Assembly: GCF_001298735.1 (NCBI RefSeq) | Contig: NZ_CYSP01000017.1 | Span: 1 to 64,000 of the forward strand | Length of the DNA stretch: 64,000 bases | Reading direction: 5' to 3' | Origin: Propionispora sp. 2/2-37 | GTDB lineage: Bacteria; Bacillota; Negativicutes; Propionisporales; Propionisporaceae | In this document: piece by piece, positions 32,223 through 39,941 of the stretch | Layout: every line of letters starts with the position of its first letter | Numbering within the stretch: the first letter of the stretch is position 1 | Translations under genes and position numbers: made by a program | Notes under the pieces: generated by a model | Told to the model about the DNA's origin: nothing | Database searches by the model: none | What the model saw: only the letters and a program-made list of their open reading frames with translations

Positions 32223-32849
32223 TTATGTACCGTAATTAACATCGTCAGCAATAACTATATCGTATTCCATACGTTTGGCTGTAGCTCTGGCAATATCAGC
32301 TCCCATAAATCGTTTCACAATGTGAAATGACATATCAAGCCCAGCAGAAATTCCTGCGGCGGTAATGATTGCACCTTCATCTACATACTTTACCCCTTTT
32401 TGTACGGTAATCTTAGGGTACTCCTTCACTAGCCGGTCGATATCCATCCAGTGAGTAGTCGCTACCTTATTATCAAGCAGTTCGGCCTCTGCCAAAAGAA
32501 ATGCTCCTGTACAAACCGATGCAAGTAGTTTAACCTTCTTTGATTGTTCTTTTATCCAAGTAATAACCGTTTCATTGTGTATTTCAATTTTCTCCGCACC
32601 ATACCCACCAGGAATAATTAAAATATCTAATGCTGGTGAATCATCAAAACTATAGCAAGGTTTCACCAATAGCCCGTTTCTTGCACGTACTAATTCTCCT
32701 GTTTGGGAAATAATGTGCACAGCAAAAGGCTTGCTATCTGAATTTTGATTTGTTGTTATCGAAAATACTTCAAAGGGTCCAGCAAAATCCAGCACTTCAA
32801 CTTCATTAAACACAATAATCCCTACGCTTAATTGTCTTTCCATCCCCAA
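32223..32849 (-). CDS. DJ-1/PfpI-family protein
   Basis: A 208-residue DJ-1/PfpI protein of the type related to isonitrile hydratase and the N-termini of GATase1-like AraC regulators. It reads VGIIVFNEVEVLDFAGPFEV near residue 9, DILIIPGGYGAEK near 74 and LLASVCTGAFLLAEAELLDN near 108, with the nucleophile-elbow Cys in SVCTGAF, then TTHWMDIDRL near 135. Reaction unknown; members act as hydratases, glyoxalase-like enzymes or chaperones. Stand-alone gene. Confidence 0.85.
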   Translation of the reverse strand: MGMERQLSVGIIVFNEVEVLDFAGPFEVFSITTNQNSDSKPFAVHIISQTGELVRARNGLLVKPCYSFDDSPALDILIIPGGYGAEKIEIHNETVITWIKEQSKKVKLLASVCTGAFLLAEAELLDNKVATTHWMDIDRLVKEYPKITVQKGVKYVDEGAIITAAGISAGLDMSFHIVKRFMGADIARATAKRMEYDIVIADDVNYGT

Positions 32850-33092
32850 ACCTCCGATAAACTACCTTAAATAGTTTTTGCTTTGCAACCTGGTTTTCCT
32901 CGTTAGCCAGTTCTACTCCCCCTTTACCAGTATTTATGGAAATATCTGTAGTTTCATAGTATCATATAACTAAACTAGCGTAAAATTGAACATTACGAAC
33001 AAAACATTCTATTTTTTAGAATTTTCGACGAGAATAATAATGGATTTACGCCAACTGAGAACGATCAAGCAATTGAACCTACTGACTAGTAA

Positions 33093-33138
33093 AAAAAATG
33101 GCATCAAACCAAAATTTTAAGGTTTGATGCCATTTTTC
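33093..33138. terminator. Bidirectional intrinsic terminator
   Basis: AAAAATGGCATCAAACC (ending 33110) pairs perfectly with GGTTTGATGCCATTTTT (starting 33121). A-rich and T-rich flanks make it work in both directions. On the minus strand it ends the secretin/secreted-protein transcript. The rest of 32850-33205 shows no intact gene. Confidence 0.85.
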
Positions 33139-33205
33139 ATTATTTTCTATCGATATAGTTCCTAAGTGATTGTCATGTAAGTGTTATTTTGAAACAGGTG
33201 TAGAA

Positions 33206-34030
33206 TCAGCGATATTCATTATTTTGATAAATAATTGCCGTCTTTTTCAGGTGCAAAATTTCCTGCATCAATTCACCGGGGTTGCTTAGCCACTGTATAC
33301 GATTATGAGTCCATACCCAAGGTGCGGCTGTATTCTTGTAGTAATATCCGTCAAAATAACCCCAACGGTTGAATACATGACCGGGCCCAATATCATCACG
33401 GCGTTGCCACAATTCGGCAAGATTCGTCAAACGATAATCATTCCGTTCTTGATGCAAACTACCACCATGGGGGTAAAACAGCAGAGCACCAGGTTTGGGC
33501 GTGGTACCGGGTGTTTCTATTTTATGAAAACCTGATTTAATGGATATCATGAAGCGTTTTTTAGAGGAAAGGGTGTTTCTATCTTTCCATCGTTTCCATT
33601 TACCATTACTATAGGACAATACCATATCGACATTCTCAGCCTGTAATCCGGGCTTACGCAGTGCTATCAGAACACCGATCATGTCGTTTTCATGTTCTTG
33701 GTTTCCCCCATAACGCGGATAATACAAATAATAGCCCACAAAATAGTGCGTAGTACTTTCTACCAAAGAATAATACACCGCCGCGTCAACAGCGTTGACA
33801 AAAGATATGTTCATTGAATTATTATTTGTACGCCAATCCTGGTCAAAATTTACCCTGGTAAAAACATTAACCCGGTCTACCGGATTGGTTGAATAATTTT
33901 GTTGCTCGATAACGGGAGCCCACCGTAAAACAACATCCATAGGAACTGCTGCAGCCGCTTGCGCAGAATTTACTAAAGCAACCAGCACAACGGTCGCTGC
34001 CAAAATATATCTTTTAATTATTTTTCTCAT
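33206..34030 (-). CDS. Secreted protein of unknown function, coupled to a secretin
   Basis: A 274-residue protein with a signal peptide (KRYILAATVVLVALVNSAQA, cleavage near AAAA). The mature part is aromatic-rich: WAPVIEQQNYSTNPVDRVNV near 38, YYSLVESTTHYFVGYYLYYP near 86, EHENDMIGVLIALRK near 113, and WVWTHNRIQWLSNPGELM near the end. No family that I can name, although the EHENDM segment and Tyr/Trp density suggest an enzyme or carbohydrate-binding fold. Its start overlaps the secretin stop by 4 nt (ATGA at 34027-34030), so the two are produced together. It may be a secretin cargo or pilotin-like partner. Confidence 0.65.
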   Translation of the reverse strand: MRKIIKRYILAATVVLVALVNSAQAAAAVPMDVVLRWAPVIEQQNYSTNPVDRVNVFTRVNFDQDWRTNNNSMNISFVNAVDAAVYYSLVESTTHYFVGYYLYYPRYGGNQEHENDMIGVLIALRKPGLQAENVDMVLSYSNGKWKRWKDRNTLSSKKRFMISIKSGFHKIETPGTTPKPGALLFYPHGGSLHQERNDYRLTNLAELWQRRDDIGPGHVFNRWGYFDGYYYKNTAAPWVWTHNRIQWLSNPGELMQEILHLKKTAIIYQNNEYR

Positions 34031-35127
34031 GGCTCAACCTTCTTAGGCGTGATTAAAATTACAAGTTCGGTTTCCTTCTTTTGTTTATTGGTAGACCGAA
34101 ATAACGAACCTATGATTGGCAAATCACCCAATAAAGGAGTTTTGAAAACATCCTGCGTGGCCTGCCGCTGAATTAACCCTCCGATAACGATGGTCTCACC
34201 GTCTTTTACGCGCAGTGTCGTCTCGGCCTGCCGCGTCCGTATGTTAGGATTGCCGTTTTTGGTCTCATCCGTTTTGTTGCTTACCTCCGGTTTGATATAC
34301 GCCGTAATGGTACCGTCATCATTAACCGTCGGCGTTACTTCCAGTTTTATACCTACATCTATATACGTGACGGAGGTAATTTCACTGCCGTTTGATACCT
34401 GCCGGCTTTCTACCGCCAGCTTATCGCCAATGAGGATCTGAGCCTTTTGCCCATCCAGTGCGGCGATACGCGGGCTAGCCAAGAGTCGGCCTTTTTTCTT
34501 TTCGATAAGGTGATTAATCGTAGCCGCAAAGTTAACCCCATATGCCCCGAAACCAACCCTAATTTTGGAACCTGTTAGCGGGGCATCTACCAGGGTGTCA
34601 GATGGAGGGACGCTTGGTAAAGCAGTGGTTGCCCCCCAATCAACACCCAAATTTTTATAGTCTTCGCGTGATATTTCAACCGCCTCGACTTCAAACATGA
34701 TTTGACGCGGCGGAATATCGATCTGCGATATGATCTCTTTTACTATGTCGTACACCTCCTCATCGCCGACGGCGACCAGTTTGTTATTTATGAAATCCAC
34801 CTTGAGCCGGTCGGTCGGGATCAATGAACTGATTAGGGTTTTGACTTGATTCGGCTTGACATATTTCAGTTGAATAATTAAAGGCTGCGAAAAAGGCGAA
34901 TAGACATTGACATTTGACAAAACCGTATTTTGCGGCACGTTCTGGTTTACGCCGGAAACAGCAGGACCCTGCCCTCCCTGCGGCATCTCAGCATTCGGCT
35001 GTGACGACGAATAAGCGTCAATAATGGAATCTTTACTTTCAGCGGCCAATATTACTAAGGACATATTTAGCAGCAGCAGGACTACTAAAATAGTGACAGA
35101 TACCATTTTCCTACGACTTATACGCAT
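34027..35127 (-). CDS. Short secretin (type II/III secretion/pilus-type outer membrane pore)
   Basis: A 366-residue secretin: a signal or anchor segment (VTILVVLLLLNMSLVILA), a Ser/Gln/Pro-rich linker, one N-domain (YVKPNQVKTLISSLIPTDRL near 100, then VAVGDEEVYDIVKEIISQID), and the C-terminal secretin domain (EAVEISREDYKNLGVDWG near 150, LLASPRIAALDGQKAQILIG near 216, TLRVKDGETIVIGGLIQR near 305, TPLLGDLPIIGSLFRS near 330). It is much shorter than GspD or PilQ, with no further type II or pilus genes around. It is translationally coupled to a secreted unknown protein. It could be a minimal export pore. Confidence 0.88.
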   Translation of the reverse strand: MRISRRKMVSVTILVVLLLLNMSLVILAAESKDSIIDAYSSSQPNAEMPQGGQGPAVSGVNQNVPQNTVLSNVNVYSPFSQPLIIQLKYVKPNQVKTLISSLIPTDRLKVDFINNKLVAVGDEEVYDIVKEIISQIDIPPRQIMFEVEAVEISREDYKNLGVDWGATTALPSVPPSDTLVDAPLTGSKIRVGFGAYGVNFAATINHLIEKKKGRLLASPRIAALDGQKAQILIGDKLAVESRQVSNGSEITSVTYIDVGIKLEVTPTVNDDGTITAYIKPEVSNKTDETKNGNPNIRTRQAETTLRVKDGETIVIGGLIQRQATQDVFKTPLLGDLPIIGSLFRSTNKQKKETELVILITPKKVEP

Positions 35128-35198
35128 ACACTCACCTCTCCTTCAACTGGTACCTTGCGTTACCTAACTATTTGGATTATATAGCAGTCTTTTTCCGT

Positions 35199-35258
35199 CC
35201 TGCGTCGTTGTCGTCGCCTTACATATGTCCGATATGCGCGGCTCCTCCGTCTAGCAGG
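35199..35258 (-). other. Possible structured leader RNA upstream of the secretin gene
   Basis: In the 5' region of the secretin transcript, GC-rich arms CCTGC/GCAGG (35199-35203 and 35254-35258) enclose further partial pairing, including CATAT/ATATG around the centre. The composition contrasts with the AT-rich flanks. No known riboswitch signature is evident. The rest of the 35128-35730 gap contains no gene I can support. Confidence 0.25.
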
Positions 35259-35730
35259 GCGAAAAAATCCCTTGCAATTATACGGATTTTACATAGTCTT
35301 GCTTATTTTTTATATTTCTTCCATTATTGGTAATTCCTTCAACAAAAATATTAAGTCTCGTTTAACATTTAGCATTCGTTCTTAACAAACTGCCAGCATT
35401 TGCCCACTGGCTTCCCCGGCATCCATCACGTCGTTGCCCAGGCCCGCCCAGGACTTGCCGTTGAAGAAACACAATAACCGTCAGACTGTGCGAAAACCAG
35501 CTCCCTGAATTAACCCACTAAGGGCTGTCCAACCCATTACAAGCCATTCTTTGACTCGGCTCGACCATATTTACACAGTGGTAATTATTCCTTTACCAAC
35601 AATTACCATTATTAACAATAGCTTAACCTATTCATGTGCCTGCTAATAGTATAATGAGAAAAAAAGGGAGTTGCACCAATATATGGTAAGATGCTAAAGC
35701 CAAAATCCCCCAAAAGAGGAGGCTAAAAAA

Positions 35731-36534
35731 ATGTGAAAAAAAATATTGGTTGGTCTGATGGCAACGCTGTTGATGGAAGTACCCGCCATGGCCGCCACCG
35801 CCGGCAGCCTGACAATGAGCGGTTCCACTTCCATCCAGCCGTTGGCCAACGATCTGGCGAGAGGCTATAATAGCCAGCATCCCGGCGACAGGATAGCTCT
35901 CCATATTGCCGGCGGCGGTTCCGGTGTCGGCATTGCTGACGCGGCCGTCGGCAGCGTAGACATCGGCAATTCCTCCCGCGGCCTGAAACCGGTAGAAATC
36001 GCCTGCGGGCTGGTGGCTACCACCATCGCCCGGGACGCGGTTGCGGTCGTCGTTAACCCCAACAATCCCGTGCAAAATCTCACCACCCGACAGGTTGCCG
36101 GTATCTATAAAGGCGTTATCACCAACTGGTCGCAAGTAGGCGGCCCTAATGCCCCTATTAATGTCAATTCCTACACCGCTGCTGACGACACCCTTGATTA
36201 CTTTATCGAACATTTCTTCGGCGGCAGCGGCAAGGTGGTCGCGACGGCCAATCAGTGGGACTCCAACGGCCGGCTCCGCCAGGCGGTCGCCGCCGATCCC
36301 AACGCCATCGGCTTCCTTTCCCTAGCCTATCTTGACCGCAGCCTCAAAGCGCCCAGTCTGGACGGCCAGGTAGTCAGCCTGGCCGCCGCCCGCGCCGGCC
36401 AATACAAAGTCGTCCGGAATTTCAGCCTGGTCACCAAAGGCCAGCCCGCCGGCCCGGCGAAGGCCTTCATCGACTGGGTTCTCAGCCCCGCGGGTCAGAA
36501 GATTGCGGTCAAGGATTACCTGCCCCGGCGCTAA
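35731..36534 (+). pseudogene. PstS-like phosphate-binding protein gene with stop at codon 2
   Basis: The start region AGAGGAGGCTAAAAAA-ATG is followed at once by TGA (35734-35736). In the downstream paralogue the same position is ATG TGG AAA AAA, so a Trp codon has become a stop. From a TTG at 35746 the frame is open for 262 residues and encodes a PstS-type binding protein: LTMSGSTSIQPLANDLARGY, GGGSGVGIADAAVGSVDIGN, TIARDAVAVVVNPNNPVQNL and SFLSLAYLD-like sequence, all intact. Initiation at TTG would lack a spaced Shine-Dalgarno and the Lys residues of the signal peptide. So either it is recently inactivated or it uses weak re-initiation. Confidence 0.7.
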
Positions 36535-36777
36535 GCGGGAATTAAGCCCCAAAGGCTTTTATTCCAATATATGGCAATATGTTTGAAGCGGCCGCTTCAT
36601 ATCAATCCGTCTATCTTGCCCCACGCGGACGTATCAGGCATAAACGCGAGAGGAGGGACTAGCAGCATGCCACCCACATAATGTCAATAAGCAAGCAGAC
36701 AGAGCCTAAAATCCCCAAACTCCAAATCCAAATCCCCAAACCCCAAACAAAAAAACAAAAATGAGGAGGCTATTACC

Positions 36778-37668
36778 ATGTGGAAAAAAGTATTGGTTAA
36801 AAAAATCCTGGTTGGTTTACTGACCACCGTGATGCTGGGAGGGGCGGGCGTACCCGCCATGGCCGCCGGCACCCTGACAATGAGCGGTTCCACTTCCGTC
36901 CAGCCGTTGGCCGAGGATCTGGCGGCTGGGTTTAAGCTCAAGTTTCCCAACACGCTAACCTTCACCATTACAGGCGGTGGTTCCGGTGTCGGCATCGCCG
37001 ACGTGGCCGCCGGCAGAGTAGACATCGGCAATGTTTCCCGCAACCTGAAACCGGCAGAAATCGCCCAGGGGCTGGTGGCTACCACCATTGCCCGGGACGC
37101 GATTGCGGTCGTCGTTCACCCCAACAACCCGGTGCAAAATCTCAGTTATGAAGATGTTGTCAATATTTTTGACGGCACTTACACCAACTGGTCGGAGGTA
37201 CCAAACAGCAACTTTAGCGGCCCGATTCATGTCGATTCCCGCACCGCTCCTTCCGGGACCCTTGATTTCTTTAAAGAATATTTCACCGGCAAAGGCTATG
37301 CCTTAAGCGATATTGCCGCGACCAATTTGTACGAGTCCAACGGCTTGCTCCGCTCGGCGGTCGCCGGTGATCAATACGCCATCGGCTTCCTTTCCCTGGG
37401 CTATGTCAACGGCACCGTCAAAGCGCCCAAACTGAACAACGTCACACCCAGCCAGGGAGGCGGCTACGATTTCATCCGGAATTTCAACATGGTCACCAAA
37501 GGCCAGCCCCAGATCGGCAGCAATACGAAACTCTTCCTCGACTATGTTCTCAGCGCCGATGGCCAGGCGATTGTGACCCAGGACTATCTGGCCCCGCTCG
37601 CAGGTGGATCGGCGTCTGCGGCCAAAGGTCAGGTACGTCAGCAACGTCAGCAGCGTCAGCTCCGCTAA
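36778..37668 (+). CDS. PstS-like phosphate-binding protein
   Basis: A 296-residue periplasmic binding protein with a normal start (GAGGAGG then ATG at 36778) and a signal peptide (KKILVGLLTTVMLGGAGVPA, cleavage near AMAAG). The phosphate-contacting segments TMSGSTSVQPLAEDL near 34, GGGSGVGIADVAAGRVDIGN near 63 and DSRTAPSGTLDFFKE near 157 are present. The end carries an unusual Gln/Arg-rich tail (KGQVRQQRQQRQLR). It is a tandem paralogue of the gene at 35731. No pstC, pstA or pstB is adjacent, so it may supply a distant ABC transporter or act as a secreted phosphate binder. Confidence 0.88.
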   Translation: MWKKVLVKKILVGLLTTVMLGGAGVPAMAAGTLTMSGSTSVQPLAEDLAAGFKLKFPNTLTFTITGGGSGVGIADVAAGRVDIGNVSRNLKPAEIAQGLVATTIARDAIAVVVHPNNPVQNLSYEDVVNIFDGTYTNWSEVPNSNFSGPIHVDSRTAPSGTLDFFKEYFTGKGYALSDIAATNLYESNGLLRSAVAGDQYAIGFLSLGYVNGTVKAPKLNNVTPSQGGGYDFIRNFNMVTKGQPQIGSNTKLFLDYVLSADGQAIVTQDYLAPLAGGSASAAKGQVRQQRQQRQLR

Positions 37669-37705
37669 GCGGAATGTAAGCCCCGAAGCTGCCCAGGTTA
37701 CACAG

Positions 37706-37729
37706 AACGGCCGGCGTTTGCCGGCCGTT
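37706..37729 (+). terminator. GC hairpin after the PstS-like gene
   Basis: AACGGCCGGC (37706-37715), loop GTTT, GCCGGCCGTT (37720-37729): a perfect 10-bp stem 38 nt past the stop codon. The following GCTGTTGTC is only moderately T-rich. Confidence 0.6.
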
Positions 37730-37772
37730 GCTGTTGTCAGGCAGCGGCGGAAAAAATATGGTTCATAAAAAT

Positions 37773-37807
37773 GCGGCGGCGCCGGGAAGCACTCCCGGCG
37801 CCGCCGC
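37773..37807 (-). terminator. Terminator of the TonB/TPS/receptor operon
   Basis: GCGGCGGCGCCGGG (37773-37786) pairs perfectly with CCCGGCGCCGCCGC (37794-37807). On the minus strand it is followed by ATTTTTATG. It lies 17 nt past the receptor's stop codon and ends the 14-kb co-directional gene run. Confidence 0.85.
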
Positions 37808-37823
37808 CAATCATACAGCCCTG

Positions 37824-39938
37824 CTAGAACTTGATATCGGTGCCGAATTCGACGTACCGGCCGGGAGCGATCAGATAGGCCCCGGAGTAGTACTTCTTAT
37901 CGAGCAGGTTGTTGAATTTGATATAGTATTCGCGGTTTTTCAGCTCCTTGGTCAGCATGAAGTCGACGGAGGCATAGGCCGGCAGGGAGACGGAACGGAA
38001 TTCCGGCGGCACGCTGGGATCAGGATCATTGGGGTTATTGCCGGTGCCGTTGGAAAAATCGCTGAACCGGCTGCCCACATAGTTGAGCGCCAGATAGGCC
38101 TTCAGCCCCTGGCTGCCGGTGTAGTTCATGCCCACGGAATATTTGTACTTCGGCTGGTCGTTGACCTGCCGGCCCGCTTTGGGATTCTCGGCCGAGGTAT
38201 AGGTGACTTGCGCAAAGGCTTTGAGCTGGTCGCTGAATTTTTTGCTGACGCCAACTTCGAAGCCGGTCATCGTCACTTCCGGCAGGTTTTCAAACATGGT
38301 TTGGCCGATGACCGTCCGGCTCTGAATCTTGTCGGTCACCTTCTTGTTGAAATAGGTGACGTCCAGTTGCAGTCCGTCCGGGGTGGTGTAGGCCACGCCC
38401 AGGTCGCGGTTGAGCGTCTGTTCCGGCTTGACCAGCGGCAGCGTTGTCCCGACCGTCGCGCCGCTGGCGATTTCCGCCGGCTGGGGATAGCGGAAGCTTT
38501 TGCCGATCGAGGCGTGCAGGTCGGTGCGGTCGTTGACGGCGTAGCTGAAGCCGGCCACCGGATTTTTGAAGGTACGGGACGTGGTGACGCCCGGGATCGG
38601 CTTGTAGCCGGCCAGGTCGATCGCGTCCTGGTTGGGGTCCATGCGCAGATAATCCTCGACGGCGTTATCCCGGTAACCCAGGGTGGTAGTTAACTTGCCC
38701 AGCTTCAGCGTATCCTGGAGGAAGTAGCTGCGGCTGTCGTAACGGTACCGCGCCGGGACAAAACAAGCCCATTCAAAACGGTCATACTCGACATAATACC
38801 CTTTCCACGCGGTATCCTGGTCAAACCGCCGCGTTTCCTTGTTATAACCCCAGAGGACGGTGTTGACCGGACTGGTTTTTATGGTATGTTCCAGTTGGTA
38901 GCCGCGCACGCTGGCCGCCGACTCCTGGCCGCCCATAACCGTTATTGTTTCCGGGATGTGTGTCGCGGTCATGGATTTATTTTCCGCCGATTTATACAGG
39001 GTCAGTTTGAGGTCGCTGCTGTCGCCGAGCCGCTGGTTGTAGGCCAGGCCGCCGCGCCACTCGGTGGCCGGGTCGAGCCGCAGCATGCCCGTACGGTACC
39101 AGAACCCCTTGGTGTTGGACGGATTGCCGATCGTGCCGCCGCTGCCGGGATTGGTGATCATCACGCCGTTAGCATCGTAACGGTCCGGCAGTTCTTCGTA
39201 TTTTCGCGCGTAGCTGCCGAACAGGCTCAGCGAGGCGCTGTCGTTCAGCCGGAGGCCGAGCTTGCCGTCGTAGAACCGGGCTTTTTTTTCGGTATTCCAG
39301 GTATAGCCGTCGGTGGTCTCATGTTTGTAATTGAAAAAGTAATCGACTTTTTCCGTGCCGCCGCTCACCGAAGCGTTCTGGCGCAGCGTATTCCAGCTGC
39401 CGACCGCGGTGGAAACCGTCGCGGCCTGTTTACCGCCTTTTTTAGTGGTGATGTAGATGACGCCGCCGGCGGCGTCGGAGCCGTACTGGACCGGCGCCGC
39501 GCCCTTAAACACCTCGATTTTTTCGATGCTGTCGGCCGGGATGCTGCTCAGGTCGACGACGCCGTCCCCCACCGGGCTTAAGGGCACGCCGTCGACAAAG
39601 ACCTTGGTGTTGTTGGCGTCGCTGCCGCGGATGCTGACCGCGGCTTTGCCCTGCATGTTGTTGCTGCTGACCGTGAGGCCGGCCGCCTTCTCCAGTACCT
39701 GGGCCGCGGTTTCCGCCCCCTGGGCCTTGATCTCCGCGGCGGTGATTTCCGTCTTCTTAATGGCCTGGCGCTCCTGCAGCCGGGTGTCGGTGACGTCCAC
39801 TTCCTCCGTGATCACGGTATTGTCCGGCTGTTCCTCGGCCAGGGCCGGCGGAACGTGCCACCAGTTTGAGAACAGCAGACAGCCCACAGCAATGGCCAGT
39901 CTTTGTTGGCGCGTCATTTTCGTTCGCTTGGTTCTCAT
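37824..39938 (-). CDS. TonB-dependent outer membrane receptor
   Basis: A 704-residue receptor with a signal peptide ending near PALAEE, a TonB-box-like VITEEVDVTD near 42, a plug domain (AAQVLEKAAGLTVSSNN, SIRGSDANNTKVFVDGVPLS near 103, VEVFKGAAPVQYG-type IEVFKGAAPVQYGSDAAGGV near 138) and a 22-strand-type barrel ending VEFGTDIKF with the terminal Phe used for BAM recognition. The ATG lies 3 nt after the tpsA stop, and the last tpsA codons form its Shine-Dalgarno, so expression is coupled. The ligand is unknown; siderophore, cobalamin or another metal chelate are typical. Encoded TonB/ExbBD presumably energise it. Confidence 0.92.
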   Translation of the reverse strand: MRTKRTKMTRQQRLAIAVGCLLFSNWWHVPPALAEEQPDNTVITEEVDVTDTRLQERQAIKKTEITAAEIKAQGAETAAQVLEKAAGLTVSSNNMQGKAAVSIRGSDANNTKVFVDGVPLSPVGDGVVDLSSIPADSIEKIEVFKGAAPVQYGSDAAGGVIYITTKKGGKQAATVSTAVGSWNTLRQNASVSGGTEKVDYFFNYKHETTDGYTWNTEKKARFYDGKLGLRLNDSASLSLFGSYARKYEELPDRYDANGVMITNPGSGGTIGNPSNTKGFWYRTGMLRLDPATEWRGGLAYNQRLGDSSDLKLTLYKSAENKSMTATHIPETITVMGGQESAASVRGYQLEHTIKTSPVNTVLWGYNKETRRFDQDTAWKGYYVEYDRFEWACFVPARYRYDSRSYFLQDTLKLGKLTTTLGYRDNAVEDYLRMDPNQDAIDLAGYKPIPGVTTSRTFKNPVAGFSYAVNDRTDLHASIGKSFRYPQPAEIASGATVGTTLPLVKPEQTLNRDLGVAYTTPDGLQLDVTYFNKKVTDKIQSRTVIGQTMFENLPEVTMTGFEVGVSKKFSDQLKAFAQVTYTSAENPKAGRQVNDQPKYKYSVGMNYTGSQGLKAYLALNYVGSRFSDFSNGTGNNPNDPDPSVPPEFRSVSLPAYASVDFMLTKELKNREYYIKFNNLLDKKYYSGAYLIAPGRYVEFGTDIKF

Positions 39939-39941
39939 AGC

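Noticed and set aside
33040..33117. Plus-strand frame starting MDLRQLRTIKQ, like a LysR N-terminus
   Set aside because: Only about ten residues look like LysR before unrelated sequence; too short to call a gene remnant.
35128..35260. c-di-GMP (GEMM) riboswitch before the secretin
   Set aside because: The conserved GEMM core and tetraloop-receptor signatures are not present.
35734..35736. TGA at codon 2 read as selenocysteine
   Set aside because: Position 2 of a signal peptide is implausible, the paralogue has Trp, and no SECIS-like hairpin follows.
35632..36213. 193-residue minus-strand frame over the PstS-like gene
   Set aside because: Antisense shadow of a recognised binding protein.
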